NCBI GenBank assembly: GCA_026982695.1
Contig: JALSGS010000045.1
Coordinates: forward strand, 62,001-126,000
DNA: 64,000 nucleotides
DNA from: Saprospiraceae bacterium
GTDB lineage: Bacteria; Bacteroidota; Bacteroidia; Chitinophagales; Saprospiraceae
Direction of reading: 5' to 3'
This document shows, in pieces, positions 34,159 through 43,876 of this stretch. A program made the position numbers and the translations under genes. Numbering within the stretch: the first letter of the stretch is position 1; every line of letters begins with the position of its first letter. Under the pieces are notes generated by a model. The model had not been told where the DNA came from. It did no database searches and worked only from the letters and a program-made list of their open reading frames with translations.

Positions 34159-35349
34159 ATGGACTACTTTAAAGAATCACTTCTTTTGCACAAGCGCCTC
34201 AGGGGCAAAATCCGCATCGTGCCCAAAATGGACGTGCGTTCTACCGACGATCTTTCGCTTGTGTACTCGCCTGGCGTAGCAGCACCTTGTCAGGAAATTG
34301 TGCAAGATCCAGATGCCGTGTGGGACTACACCATCAAGAGCAATACAGTAGCCATTATAAGTGATGGCTCTGCTGTATTGGGTTTGGGAAATATTGGTGC
34401 ACACGCTGCGATCCCCGTCATGGAAGGCAAAGCCATGCTCTTCAAGCGGTTTGCCAACATAGATGCCTTCCCCATATGCCTCAACACCCAAGATACCGAC
34501 AAGATCATCGAAACGGTAAAAACGATCGCTCCTGTTTTTGGTGGGATCAACTTGGAAGACATCGCTTCACCCCGATGCTTCGAGATCGAACAGCGCTTGC
34601 AAGACATTGGCATCCCCGTATTTCACGACGATCAACACGGCACCGCCATCGTCACTTTGGCGGCATTGATCAACGCCGCCAAAGCAGTAGGCAAATCTTT
34701 GGCACAGATGCGTGTAGTAATCAATGGTGCAGGAGCCGCTGGCATTGCCATTGCGCGTTTGCTGCGTTGCCAAGATATGGACACCGACCTATGTATTGCG
34801 GTCAAGGAAGTCATCGTGTGCGACACCAAAGGCATCATCCACCGCGAGCGCAACGACCTCAACGAAGTTAAAAAGAGTTTGCTGACTTTTACCAATTTGC
34901 AAAATCGCAAGGGGTCGCTGCGCGATGCACTCAAGGGGGCCGATGCCTTTATAGGTGTAAGTGTGGGCAACTTGCTCAGTGCCGAAGATGTGCGGCTTAT
35001 GGCATCCAAACCGATCATCTTTGCCATGGCTAACCCCATTCCCGAGATCATGCCCGATGAAGCCCAAAAAGGTGGTGCAGTAGTGGTTGGCACCGGTCGC
35101 AGTGATCTGCCTAATCAGGTGAACAATGTACTGGGCTTTCCGGGCATCTTTCGCGGCGCACTCGATGCCAAGGCCCGACGTATTACACCTTCAATGAAAT
35201 TGGCTGCTGCTTTTGCCATTGCCGATTGTGTAGCCCACCCACAGCCCGATTACGTCATCCCGGCTACACTGGAAGAACAAGTAGAATGGCGCGTAGCCCG
35301 AGCAGTAAAAGAAGCTGCACTGAAAGACCCTAAAGCACACAGCTTATAA
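34159..35349 (+). CDS. Malic enzyme, short form without phosphotransacetylase domain
   Basis: Oxidative decarboxylation of malate to pyruvate with NAD(P). 396 residues, with the malic N-domain (VYSPGVAAPC at 35-44, SDGSAVLGLGNIG at 68-80) and NAD-binding domain (NGAGAAGIA at 189-197). FHDDQHGTAIV (155-165) carries the metal aspartates. Many Bacteroidota malic enzymes are about 760 residues with a C-terminal phosphotransacetylase-like domain; here the frame simply ends, without sign of truncation. Cofactor preference cannot be decided. Confidence 0.92.
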   Translation: MDYFKESLLLHKRLRGKIRIVPKMDVRSTDDLSLVYSPGVAAPCQEIVQDPDAVWDYTIKSNTVAIISDGSAVLGLGNIGAHAAIPVMEGKAMLFKRFANIDAFPICLNTQDTDKIIETVKTIAPVFGGINLEDIASPRCFEIEQRLQDIGIPVFHDDQHGTAIVTLAALINAAKAVGKSLAQMRVVINGAGAAGIAIARLLRCQDMDTDLCIAVKEVIVCDTKGIIHRERNDLNEVKKSLLTFTNLQNRKGSLRDALKGADAFIGVSVGNLLSAEDVRLMASKPIIFAMANPIPEIMPDEAQKGGAVVVGTGRSDLPNQVNNVLGFPGIFRGALDAKARRITPSMKLAAAFAIADCVAHPQPDYVIPATLEEQVEWRVARAVKEAALKDPKAHSL

Positions 35350-35357
35350 TGCTCGTG

Positions 35358-35391
35358 TGCACAACCATTTTTTACTCGACATGGTTGTGCA
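35358..35391 (+). terminator. Hairpin after malic enzyme, possible terminator
   Basis: Perfect ten-pair stem TGCACAACCA/TGGTTGTGCA with a 14-base loop that contains TTTTTT, eight bases past the stop codon. No T run follows the stem, so Rho-independent termination is uncertain. Confidence 0.4.
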
Positions 35392-35495
35392 ATACGCAGC
35401 TCCTCTCTTTTTGACATGCGAGCCCGACACCCATGCCGTACCAACTACCTTATCTTGATACCGTTTTTTGTCGAACTATATCATTATCGTAGGCT

Positions 35496-38400
35496 GTGAA
35501 GAACCTCGAACTGCTACTTGAACGATACGATACACACCCCAAAATAGCTACAATTGGCCAACACCTGCTTGAACAAGAACCTGCACGTATCTTACTCAAA
35601 GGGTTGTGTGGTGCCCAGGATGCCTTTGTATTGGCCAGCTTGGCACGCCAGCAAAAGGGTATGTTGTTAGTAGTTGCTGCCCAAAAGGAAGAGGCAGCCT
35701 ACTTGTACAACGACTTGAGCGCCTTGCTCCCTAAGCGGTCCGTGCATTTCCTACCCGATAGCTTCAAGCGGCCTCAGTTTTTTGCCCAAATAGCTCCCCA
35801 CCAAGCCTTGCAACGTACCGAAGTAATCAATCAGCTGATCAATCGCCCTACCCAATCTCATGTGGTCGTCACCTATCCAGAAGCTTTGTTCGAGCGGGTA
35901 ATCCACCCCGACGCCATAAGGCAAAGCCGCATTGAATTGCGCGTAGGCGCACAGCTCGATGCGGACTTTTTACTCGAAGTGCTCACTTCTTACGGATTTG
36001 TACGGGAAGATTTCGTGTACGAGCCGGGGCAGTTCAGTGTGCGCGGTGGCATTGTCGATCTGTTTTCGTATGGCAATGAGTACCCCTATCGCATCGAGTT
36101 TTTCGACGATGAAATTGAAAGCATTCGTGCCTTTGACCCCATGGAGCAACGTTCAATACAACAACTCGGCTCAGTCTATATCATACCCAATGTGCAGACT
36201 CAGTTCGATGCTGCGCAGATGGTGCCCTTCACTGAGGTATTGCCTAAAGGTAGCATCGCATATATCAAGGACGCGCCCATACTACAAGACCGTTTGGCAC
36301 AATGTGCCGCAGCATGGCAAACCTTTGCAGCCGAGATGGACAAACTACCCAAAGAAGAACAAATAGCATGGATACAACGGGGCGCCTGTACCCACGAAGA
36401 AGTCTTGCTGCGCGACATGGATCACTACCACCTGTTGCTAAGTGGACAACCACCACAATCGGGTTCATGGCAAGAAGTGACATTTTCCGCAAGGCCTCAA
36501 CCCAGCTTTAATAAAAATTTTTCGTTACTCATCGATCACTTGCGTCAACAGCAGCAAGCGGGCATCGATACTTGGCTGTTTGCCGAAAACCCTCGACAGC
36601 TCGAGCGGATCGAGGCCATTTTTCAAGATCTGGATGCCCACGTGCAATGGCATTCCATTGCAGTGGGGATTCACGCAGGTTTTGTAGATGAAGATCTGTG
36701 CATTGCCTGTTATACTGACCACCAGATCTTTCAGCGCTTCCATCGCTACAAGCTCAAGCGCGGCTTCACCAAAGACCAAGCACTTAACCTCAAACTACTG
36801 CGCGAACTCAAACCTGGCGACTACGTCGTGCATATCGATCACGGTATTGGTCGCTTCTCGGGTTTGCAAAAACTCGAAGTGAATGGGCACGTACAAGAAT
36901 GCGTGCGCATCTTTTACCAAAATGACGACGTCCTCTACGTGGGTATCAACGCCTTGCACAAGCTGTCGAAATACACGGGCGCTGAAGGCCACCACCCACG
37001 ACTCAACAAATTGGGCTCAGATGCCTGGCAAAACCTGAAGCGCCGCACCAAGAAAAAAGTCAAAGACATCGCCGGTGCACTCATCAAACTCTATGCTCAG
37101 AGAAAAGCAGCCAAAGGCCATGCCTTTCCCCCCGACGACTACCTGCAGCACGAGCTGGAGGCCTCCTTTATGTACGAAGATACGCCCGACCAGCTCAAAG
37201 CGACGCTCGAAGTCAAACAAGACATGATGAAGCCCTGGCCCATGGATCGACTGGTGTGCGGCGACGTAGGCTTTGGGAAAACAGAAATAGCCATACGCGC
37301 CGCTTTCAAGGCTGTATCTGATGGCAAACAAGTAGCTGTACTGGTGCCTACCACTATCTTGGCACTACAGCACTACAAAACCTTCTCAGAACGCCTCAAG
37401 GCATTTGACCTACATATCGAATACCTCAACCGATTCAAGAGCGCTGCGCAAAAGCGCACCATTTACCAACAGCTCCAAAGCGGCCATATCGACATCGTCA
37501 TTGGCACACACGCTCTACTCAATAAGCAAGTACAATTTAAAGATTTGGGCTTACTCATCATCGACGAAGAACAAAAGTTTGGCGTGGCAGCAAAGGAAAA
37601 ACTGCGCCAACTCAAAGTTAATGTCGACACCTTGACACTTACCGCCACGCCCATCCCTCGCACGCTCCAGTTCTCGCTTATGGCGGCCCGCGATCTGAGC
37701 ATTATACGCACACCTCCACCTAACCGCCAACCCATCCACACGGAAATACGCATCTTCAACGAACAGCTCATCAAAGAAGCGATCGACTACGAAGTGCAAC
37801 GCGGTGGGCAAGTGTTCTTTGTGCACAATCGCGTCAAGACTTTGCCTCAAATGGCAGAAATGATTCAACGCCTCTGCCCCGACGTAGAAGTGGCCATGGC
37901 CCATGGCCAAATGGACTGCAAGCAATTGGAGCAGACATTAGTTGACTTTATCGAGCGACGCTACGACGTGTTGGTCTGTACCAACATCATCGAGACGGGC
38001 TTAGACATCCCCAACGCCAACACCATGCTCATTCACAATGCCCATCAGTTTGGCCTGAGCGACTTGCATCAATTGCGTGGCCGCATTGGCCGCAGCAACC
38101 AAAAGGCATTCTGCTATCTATTGTGTCCACCCCTATCGACACTGACCCCAAAAGCGCGCAAGCGCTTGCGCACCATAGAGGAATTCAGTGAATTGGGAAA
38201 TGGCTTTGAAATTGCCATGCGCGACCTGGACATTCGAGGTGCTGGCAACCTGTTGGGTGCCGAGCAAAGTGGCTTTATCAACGAAGTGGGCTACGAAACC
38301 TTTCAGCGCATCTTGGAAGAAGCCGTCCAAGAGCTCAAGGAAAACGAATTTCGCCAGTTGTTTGCCGAAGAACAAACCCAACAGCGGGCATACGTGCGCG

Positions 38401-38921
38401 AGGTGCAAATAGAAACCGACACCGAAATGCACATTCCCGATGAATACGTACCACAGGTACAAGAACGCCTATTGATGTATCAAGAGCTGGATCGCCTGGA
38501 AAATGAAGCACAGCTCAGTGCTTTTGCCGAAAACATGCGCGATCGCTTCGGCCGCACCATCCCCTGGCAGGTGGAAGAGTTGTTCAATGGGCTACGCCTG
38601 CGCTGGACATGCCGCCGCATGGGCATTGAGCGCATCGTACTCAAAAACGGCAAACTAGTGGCTTTCTTTATCTCCAACCCTCAATCGCCCTTTTACGATA
38701 GCCCACTCTTTGCCGCACTATTCCAACACATAGCGCAAGAAGGCCATCGCCTGGGCTTCCAAATGAAAAAAACCGCACGCCACCTCATGCTCATACGCCA
38801 GCAAGTCGAACACCTCACACATGCGCGCCAATTGCTCGATACCCTCTACGAAGGTGCTACCAGTCAGATGGATAATCACACACATGTGCCTATACACAAA
38901 GACACACTATCCATAAAATGA
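35496..38921 (+). CDS. mfd: Transcription-repair coupling factor
   Basis: DNA translocase that removes RNA polymerase stalled at lesions and recruits UvrA. 1141 residues: UvrB-like domain (about 1-330), the RNA polymerase-interacting CarD-like domain (about 425-500, GDYVVHIDHGIGRFSGL), and a RecG-like helicase with GDVGFGKTEIA, LIIDEEQKFGV, TATPIPRTLQFSL and LHQLRGRIGRS. The C-terminal UvrA-binding (TRCF) domain closes the protein. It starts at GTG (35496), since KNLELLLERY follows directly and no ATG lies nearer. uvrA itself is at 21-24 kb. Confidence 0.96.
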   Translation: MKNLELLLERYDTHPKIATIGQHLLEQEPARILLKGLCGAQDAFVLASLARQQKGMLLVVAAQKEEAAYLYNDLSALLPKRSVHFLPDSFKRPQFFAQIAPHQALQRTEVINQLINRPTQSHVVVTYPEALFERVIHPDAIRQSRIELRVGAQLDADFLLEVLTSYGFVREDFVYEPGQFSVRGGIVDLFSYGNEYPYRIEFFDDEIESIRAFDPMEQRSIQQLGSVYIIPNVQTQFDAAQMVPFTEVLPKGSIAYIKDAPILQDRLAQCAAAWQTFAAEMDKLPKEEQIAWIQRGACTHEEVLLRDMDHYHLLLSGQPPQSGSWQEVTFSARPQPSFNKNFSLLIDHLRQQQQAGIDTWLFAENPRQLERIEAIFQDLDAHVQWHSIAVGIHAGFVDEDLCIACYTDHQIFQRFHRYKLKRGFTKDQALNLKLLRELKPGDYVVHIDHGIGRFSGLQKLEVNGHVQECVRIFYQNDDVLYVGINALHKLSKYTGAEGHHPRLNKLGSDAWQNLKRRTKKKVKDIAGALIKLYAQRKAAKGHAFPPDDYLQHELEASFMYEDTPDQLKATLEVKQDMMKPWPMDRLVCGDVGFGKTEIAIRAAFKAVSDGKQVAVLVPTTILALQHYKTFSERLKAFDLHIEYLNRFKSAAQKRTIYQQLQSGHIDIVIGTHALLNKQVQFKDLGLLIIDEEQKFGVAAKEKLRQLKVNVDTLTLTATPIPRTLQFSLMAARDLSIIRTPPPNRQPIHTEIRIFNEQLIKEAIDYEVQRGGQVFFVHNRVKTLPQMAEMIQRLCPDVEVAMAHGQMDCKQLEQTLVDFIERRYDVLVCTNIIETGLDIPNANTMLIHNAHQFGLSDLHQLRGRIGRSNQKAFCYLLCPPLSTLTPKARKRLRTIEEFSELGNGFEIAMRDLDIRGAGNLLGAEQSGFINEVGYETFQRILEEAVQELKENEFRQLFAEEQTQQRAYVREVQIETDTEMHIPDEYVPQVQERLLMYQELDRLENEAQLSAFAENMRDRFGRTIPWQVEELFNGLRLRWTCRRMGIERIVLKNGKLVAFFISNPQSPFYDSPLFAALFQHIAQEGHRLGFQMKKTARHLMLIRQQVEHLTHARQLLDTLYEGATSQMDNHTHVPIHKDTLSIK

Positions 38922-38953
38922 AATAACTTGAGCAGTACCATCAAGCTGCCACT

Positions 38954-40927
38954 ATGACGCTATTAGACCGACTCTTAGCGTGCCTAAAAACTATTCCAGA
39001 GCTGTGCACGCCCAACGACCAACTCGACAAGTGGCGCGCGATCCGTTGGGCACAAACTGCTAATACTCGGCTACTCGAGCTACTGTGGGATGACGCACAC
39101 CTAAAAAGTGCCTTCTTCCAACACGTGGGCCCTGCCTGGATATTTCGGGCTGAAGCACTGATTGCACTACTCGAACAGCACGCCTATCTGCCTCACAGCC
39201 TCACGCGCTTTCGCAACCGCGTAGGCCTGGCACTACGTGATGACTCGCCCTTACTACACCACGACGAGGTAGTGCTCGTATGGCCCTATAAGGATTGCGT
39301 ATTAGAAGGAGGGCAAAGCCGAGCAGAACAGCAACGCCCTGAACGTTTTTTCAACGAGCTGCTCGCGCCTGACGAAATCACCCAGCTACTCGAACCCAAA
39401 GTACTCACCAAAGGTAGGCGCTACACGCCCCATGGCATACATCCGCTACACAGCTTCACTCGCGACGCCACATACAACCAACAGCGGGGGCTAAGTCTGG
39501 ATACTATCACCGACAACCTCATTATTCGCGGCAACAACCTCATGGCTTTAGCTTCACTTTTGCCTCAGTTTGCAGAAAAGATCAAGCTCATATACATCGA
39601 TCCGCCCTACAACACAGGCAACGACACTTTTCGCTACAATGACCGCTTCAAGCGAAGCACCTGGCTTACCTTTATGAAAAACCGTCTGGAGTTGGCCCGC
39701 CGCCTGCTCAAAAAAGATGGCGCTATCTTCGTACAATGCGACGACAAAGAGCAAGCCTATCTCAAAGTACTCATGGATGAGCTCTTCGGCGAGGAGAACT
39801 ATCGAGCAACTATCGTAGTGAAAAGTAGTACGCCTAGTGGCGTCAATGCCATCAACGTCAAACGTGGCGAACGCCTCTTCAAAGTCAAAGAGTACTTGCT
39901 GTTCTACGCTAAGTCCACAGCCTTCCGCTTTTATCCCTGCTATGTAAAAGCTCCTTACAACTTCAACTACCGCTATGAACTGCACCAAGAAAACGGCCGC
40001 TACATACTCAGCGATTTGCGCCAGCGATTTGCGAAAAAAGAAGACCTAGCGCAATACGCCCTTACCCACTACGAGCACATCTATTCTTTGGAAAAAAACA
40101 ACAAAAAAGCTGGTGCACGCATGCAAGCTGCCCTGACACAATCTAAACACAGCGATCAGATAGTGGAATTCATCAATAGCAAAGGGCAAAAAGTATTGCT
40201 CTATCGCGGCGGTGTACTCACCCCCCTAAAGTCACGCATCGTCAAAGAAGGCGACAAAACTTACTTTGGCACTCTCATCTCCGACCTATGGGACGATGAA
40301 GTGTTCCAGTCTAACCGATACGAAGGTGGCGTGAGCCTGCCTGGCGGCAAAAAGCCCGAAAAACTACTACATCGTATTTTACTACTAGCCACCCGACCTG
40401 GCGACATCGTACTTGACTACTATCTCGGATCGGGCACCACAGCAGCTGTAGCTCATAAACTGAGTAGGCAATACATCGGTATAGAACAGCTCGACTACGG
40501 CAAGGACGACTGCACCGTGCGCCTACAAAACGTCATTAAGGGCGATCCCACCGGCATTTCCAAAACCGTAGGATGGAAAGGCGGAGGCAGCTTCACCTAC
40601 ATAGCCCTCAAAAAATACAACCAATACTTCGCCGAACAAATCGAAGCAGCACCTGACACAACGACACTACGCCGCATCTGGCAACAGATGAAGCAACGCA
40701 GCGCACTGCACTTCGCACTCGAACTCGACCATATAGATGCGAAGATCGATACAGCGTGGGCTCAGCTAAATCTTGCCCAACAAAAGCAATTGCTCATCGA
40801 AATGCTGGACAAAAACCAGCTCTACGTCAACCTATCCGCTTTAGAGGACGCCGATTTTGCCGTGAGCGAAGAAGAAAAACAGCTGACGCGTAACTTCTAT
40901 CAACTAAACGGCCATTCTCTACCCTGA
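38954..40927 (+). CDS. Type III-like (beta-class) DNA adenine methyltransferase
   Basis: 657 residues. The catalytic motif DPPYNTG (216-222) precedes the SAM-binding motif, seen as DYYLGSGTTAAVA (488-500), the order of beta-class N6-adenine methyltransferases such as type III Mod subunits. The DxxxNxxxNxW-like stretch near 300-340 and the region 340-460 form the target recognition part. About 180 residues before the catalytic domain are unlike a plain Mod. No Res helicase-nuclease follows; instead a decayed gene occupies the next 600 bases. It begins 32 bases after mfd. The recognition sequence is unknown. Confidence 0.88.
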   Translation: MTLLDRLLACLKTIPELCTPNDQLDKWRAIRWAQTANTRLLELLWDDAHLKSAFFQHVGPAWIFRAEALIALLEQHAYLPHSLTRFRNRVGLALRDDSPLLHHDEVVLVWPYKDCVLEGGQSRAEQQRPERFFNELLAPDEITQLLEPKVLTKGRRYTPHGIHPLHSFTRDATYNQQRGLSLDTITDNLIIRGNNLMALASLLPQFAEKIKLIYIDPPYNTGNDTFRYNDRFKRSTWLTFMKNRLELARRLLKKDGAIFVQCDDKEQAYLKVLMDELFGEENYRATIVVKSSTPSGVNAINVKRGERLFKVKEYLLFYAKSTAFRFYPCYVKAPYNFNYRYELHQENGRYILSDLRQRFAKKEDLAQYALTHYEHIYSLEKNNKKAGARMQAALTQSKHSDQIVEFINSKGQKVLLYRGGVLTPLKSRIVKEGDKTYFGTLISDLWDDEVFQSNRYEGGVSLPGGKKPEKLLHRILLLATRPGDIVLDYYLGSGTTAAVAHKLSRQYIGIEQLDYGKDDCTVRLQNVIKGDPTGISKTVGWKGGGSFTYIALKKYNQYFAEQIEAAPDTTTLRRIWQQMKQRSALHFALELDHIDAKIDTAWAQLNLAQQKQLLIEMLDKNQLYVNLSALEDADFAVSEEEKQLTRNFYQLNGHSLP

Positions 40928-40963
40928 AAGCATTTCCCCAACACACACCTAAAACCATTTTCA

Positions 40964-41553
40964 ATGTCTCACTACCCTTAGAATCGTACTTTTACCAATT
41001 ATATGCACGAGCATTTGGCTCACCCATTGATCCATGAACTCCTGCAATGAACAGAAGTCCAATTCACCACCCATACGGCCGTGCAACTCGACCAACACGC
41101 AGGCATAGACCGCGTATTGTGGGCCGCAGCCAACACCTGCTCACCGTCCAAGAGCGCTTTCGTGCCCACAGCTACGCCAAGTACAACAACTTCACCATTC
41201 GCTACTACTGCCCTCATAGCAAGCAAAAGCTGCCCGCTCATACACAACACAGATAGCTCTTCTACAAAATTTGCCTGACGTTCAGCTCAAAAGGCGAGCC
41301 GTACTGCTGACACAAATACCGCCACATATCGTGCGATTTGAATTCCTGCACGGCATGCCCTCCGATTTGATCAGCTAAAAAGCACTTTTCCAGCTTGCAC
41401 GCCACCAGCTAGTTTGTCAATGACTACCAGTACTTGGGCAACCGAATACTCGTCTTTGTCGGGCCAACACAACGCGTGCGCCCCCTTCGCGCTGCCGACT
41501 ACCTGGCAGGCCTGCGCATTTTTTTCCAAGCCATATCGGAAATATTAGATTGA
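40964..41553 (+). pseudogene. Decayed gene behind the methyltransferase, possibly a PD-(D/E)XK nuclease
   Basis: Protein-like sequence runs through this gap in changing frames. From ATG at 40964: MSHYP, stop, then NYMHEHLAHPLIHELLQ, stop, then TAVQLDQHAGIDRVLWAAANT. A shift near 41138 gives LTVQERFRAHSYAKYNNFTI and RYYCPHSKQK. A later frame (about 41256-41398) reads LPDVQLKRRAVLLTQIPPHI, and the last piece ends GPTQRVRPLRAADYLAGLRI to a TGA at 41551. At least two in-frame stops and two or three shifts make a working product impossible. GID...TVQERF resembles a nuclease core (D, then [EQ]xR/K), which would fit a restriction partner, but this is an inference from a short motif. Confidence 0.5.
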
Positions 41554-41567
41554 GTGCTGCACCACAC

Positions 41568-42650
41568 TCACGTGGGCTCTTCTGTACCCTTAAGGCGTTG
41601 AGCATTTTCGGCCACTTGTAGCGCCTCGATGATTTCATCGAGTTGCCCTTCGAGTACTTTGTCAAGGTGGTAAAGCGTCAGATTGATGCGATGATCTGTA
41701 ACGCGATTTTGGGGAAAGTTGTAAGTGCGAATCTTGTCAGAGCGATCACCTGAGCCTACCAACGACTTGCGCTGTTGGGCTAGCTCAGATTGATACTGCT
41801 GGCGCTGCATTTCGTGCAGCTTCTGGTACAAGCGCTGCATGGCAATCTCTCTGTTTCTAATCTGTGAGCGGCCATCTTGACTTTCTACAACCACACCCGT
41901 AGGCAAATGGGTAATGCGCACCGCCGACTCTGTTTTGTTGACGTGTTGGCCACCAGCTCCACTAGCGCGAAAAGTATCGATGCGCAAGTCGGTGGGTTGT
42001 ATATTTACATCTGACATCTCGCGCTTGGGCATGACAGCTACTGTAGCCGCCGACGTGTGAATACGGCCTTGCGATTCGGTCTTTGGCACGCGTTGAACGC
42101 GATGGGCCCCCGACTCAAACTTGAGCTTGCCATATACGTCTTGACCGCGCACTTCGAGTACGACCTTGCTGTAGCCTCCTACTGTGCCTTCGTGCGCACT
42201 GAGCTCCTCCCATTGCCAGCCTTGTCGGTCGAAGTAACGCGTGTACATGCGATACAAGTCGCCCGCAAACAGTGCAGCTTCATCGCCACCTGTTCCAGCC
42301 CGTATTTCAAAGATGACGTCCTTGTCATCGTCAGGATCTTTTGGAATCAGCATGAGTCGCAGCGCCTGGGCCATTTGCTCTACCTGAGGCCCAAGGGTCG
42401 CTATTTCAGCTTGCGCCATTTGGCGCAGCTCGGGGTCTTCGTCATTGGCTAAAGTCTGGGCTTCGTGTAGTTGCTGAGTCAGCGACAGGTAGCGGTCCCA
42501 TGCTTCGATTAATGCCTTGAGTTTATTGTACTCCTTACCCAAGCGCACGTACCGATCCTGATCGGAAATAATGGCTGGATCAGCCAGCTGTTCCTCTAGT
42601 ACGAGCAATTTTTGCCGTAAGGCCTCAAACCTGTCCGCAAGATCCTTCAT
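41568..42650 (-). CDS. prfA: Peptide chain release factor 1
   Basis: Recognises UAA and UAG stop codons and triggers peptide release. 360 residues. The catalytic GGQ is at 233-235 within ASGAGGQHVNK. The stop-codon-reading segment reads VPKTESQGRIHTSAATVAV, with the PxT tripeptide of RF1 (PKT, 189-191) and not the SPF of RF2. The open frame extends to 42758, but the promoter box at 42681-42688 lies inside that extension, so the ATG at 42650 (MKDLADRFEAL) is the start. Confidence 0.96.
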   Translation of the reverse strand: MKDLADRFEALRQKLLVLEEQLADPAIISDQDRYVRLGKEYNKLKALIEAWDRYLSLTQQLHEAQTLANDEDPELRQMAQAEIATLGPQVEQMAQALRLMLIPKDPDDDKDVIFEIRAGTGGDEAALFAGDLYRMYTRYFDRQGWQWEELSAHEGTVGGYSKVVLEVRGQDVYGKLKFESGAHRVQRVPKTESQGRIHTSAATVAVMPKREMSDVNIQPTDLRIDTFRASGAGGQHVNKTESAVRITHLPTGVVVESQDGRSQIRNREIAMQRLYQKLHEMQRQQYQSELAQQRKSLVGSGDRSDKIRTYNFPQNRVTDHRINLTLYHLDKVLEGQLDEIIEALQVAENAQRLKGTEEPT

Positions 42651-42680
42651 CAGTTGTCTCTCTTTTTTGTCTGAGCAGTG

Positions 42681-42688
42681 CAAAGATA
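42681..42688 (-). promoter_or_regulatory. Bacteroidota-type -7 box for prfA (TATCTTTG)
   Basis: Exact TAnnTTTG on the minus strand, 30 bases before the ATG at 42650; it excludes the longer reading of prfA. A possible TTTG lies about 15 bases further upstream. Confidence 0.6.
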
Positions 42689-42825
42689 GGGCAAAGGCCA
42701 TGGCAAAATGCCCCAGCACGCACCAGCCATTTTTGCATGCATCAACACCAGTGTCCAAATAGTTGTTGGCAAAGCATTCACCAAGGAGACATCATATCTT
42801 TTCGCCCATAGCACAATTGTTGCGT

Positions 42826-42845
42826 ACCTTGCCACGCGGCAAGGT
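42826..42845 (+). promoter_or_regulatory. Inverted repeat before the nucleotidyltransferase gene
   Basis: Perfect eight-base arms ACCTTGCC/GGCAAGGT around ACGC, ending 23 bases before the start codon. The left arm overlaps GTACCTTGCC, a one-base-off -7 box, so it may be an operator or a hairpin at the start of the leader. Confidence 0.45.
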
Positions 42846-42868
42846 GTAGTCCACAATACCAATATCCT

Positions 42869-43864
42869 ATGAAAGCCATTATTCCCGTAGCGGGGGCCGG
42901 CACCAAGTTGCGGCCACTGACTTATACGCAACCCAAGCCGCTGATTCCGGTAGCGGGTAAGCCTATTATTTCCTTCATCATCGACCAGCTTTTGGCGGTG
43001 GGCGTATTTGATTTTGTATTCGTCATTGGCTACTTAGGAGAAAAGATCAAGGACTACGTCGAGACGGCTTATCCCAACTTACACGCTATGTTTGTGCATC
43101 AAGAGGAGCGGCTGGGATCGGCACATGCCATATGGGTAGCCCGCGATGCTTTTCGCGACAGCGATGAGGTCATCATATTTTTCGGCGATACCATTTTGGA
43201 CGTCTCTTTACAAGAAGTACTCAACATGCCTTATAGTGCCATTGGCGTCCAACGCGTGCACGATCCTTCTGCCTATGGCGTAGTAGAAATAGATGAGCAG
43301 CACATGGTCACGCGTTTAGTAGAAAATCCACGTATTCCGCGCAGCAATCTTGCCATGGTAGGGCTCTATAAAATCAAAGAAGTAAGCCTATTAATTGAAG
43401 CGCTTGAGTACAACATCACTCATAACATCCGCACTAGTGGCGAATTTCCACTCACTGATGCACTGATGCGCATGGTAGAGCGCGGTGTGCGCTTCACAGC
43501 TTTTCGCGTCAACAATTGGTTCGATTGCGGCAAAAAGGAAATTTTACTCGAAACCAATGCCATTTTGTTAGATCGCGAAGGCTATGCCTCAAACGACTTG
43601 CCACCTTACGAAAATTCGATCATCATTCACCCCGTAAGTATAGGAGAAGGCTGTCAGATCATCAATGCTATCGTAGGGCCACATGTAACTATCGGGGCCC
43701 ATGCCCACATCGAATCGGCCATCATCACCAACAGCATTATTGGCAACTACGCATCCATACAAGAGACCGTGTTGCACAGCTCAGTTATTGGCAATGATAC
43801 AGCTATTAAGGGCTTGCGCCAAAGTCTCAACATCGGTGACAACACTGAGATCGACTTTTCGTAA
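42869..43864 (+). CDS. Sugar-phosphate nucleotidyltransferase with a left-handed beta-helix tail
   Basis: 331 residues. The nucleotide-binding motif AGAGTKLRPLT (8-18), KPLIPVAGKP (23-32) and FFGDTILD (metal aspartate) identify a glucose-1-phosphate thymidylyl/uridylyl-type transferase. Residues about 245-325 carry isoleucine-rich hexapeptide repeats (IGEGCQIINAIVGPHVTIG) typical of a left-handed beta-helix, where an acetyltransferase or oligomer interface may sit. The usual first Gly-Gly of the family is Gly-Ala here. Product sugar unknown; no sugar-nucleotide genes adjoin it. Confidence 0.87.
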   Translation: MKAIIPVAGAGTKLRPLTYTQPKPLIPVAGKPIISFIIDQLLAVGVFDFVFVIGYLGEKIKDYVETAYPNLHAMFVHQEERLGSAHAIWVARDAFRDSDEVIIFFGDTILDVSLQEVLNMPYSAIGVQRVHDPSAYGVVEIDEQHMVTRLVENPRIPRSNLAMVGLYKIKEVSLLIEALEYNITHNIRTSGEFPLTDALMRMVERGVRFTAFRVNNWFDCGKKEILLETNAILLDREGYASNDLPPYENSIIIHPVSIGEGCQIINAIVGPHVTIGAHAHIESAIITNSIIGNYASIQETVLHSSVIGNDTAIKGLRQSLNIGDNTEIDFS

Positions 43865-43876
43865 GTCGCAGATAGC

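Noticed and set aside
42651-42758. Extended N-terminus of prfA
   Set aside because: A promoter box at 42681-42688 lies inside the extension, and the added sequence is unlike the family.
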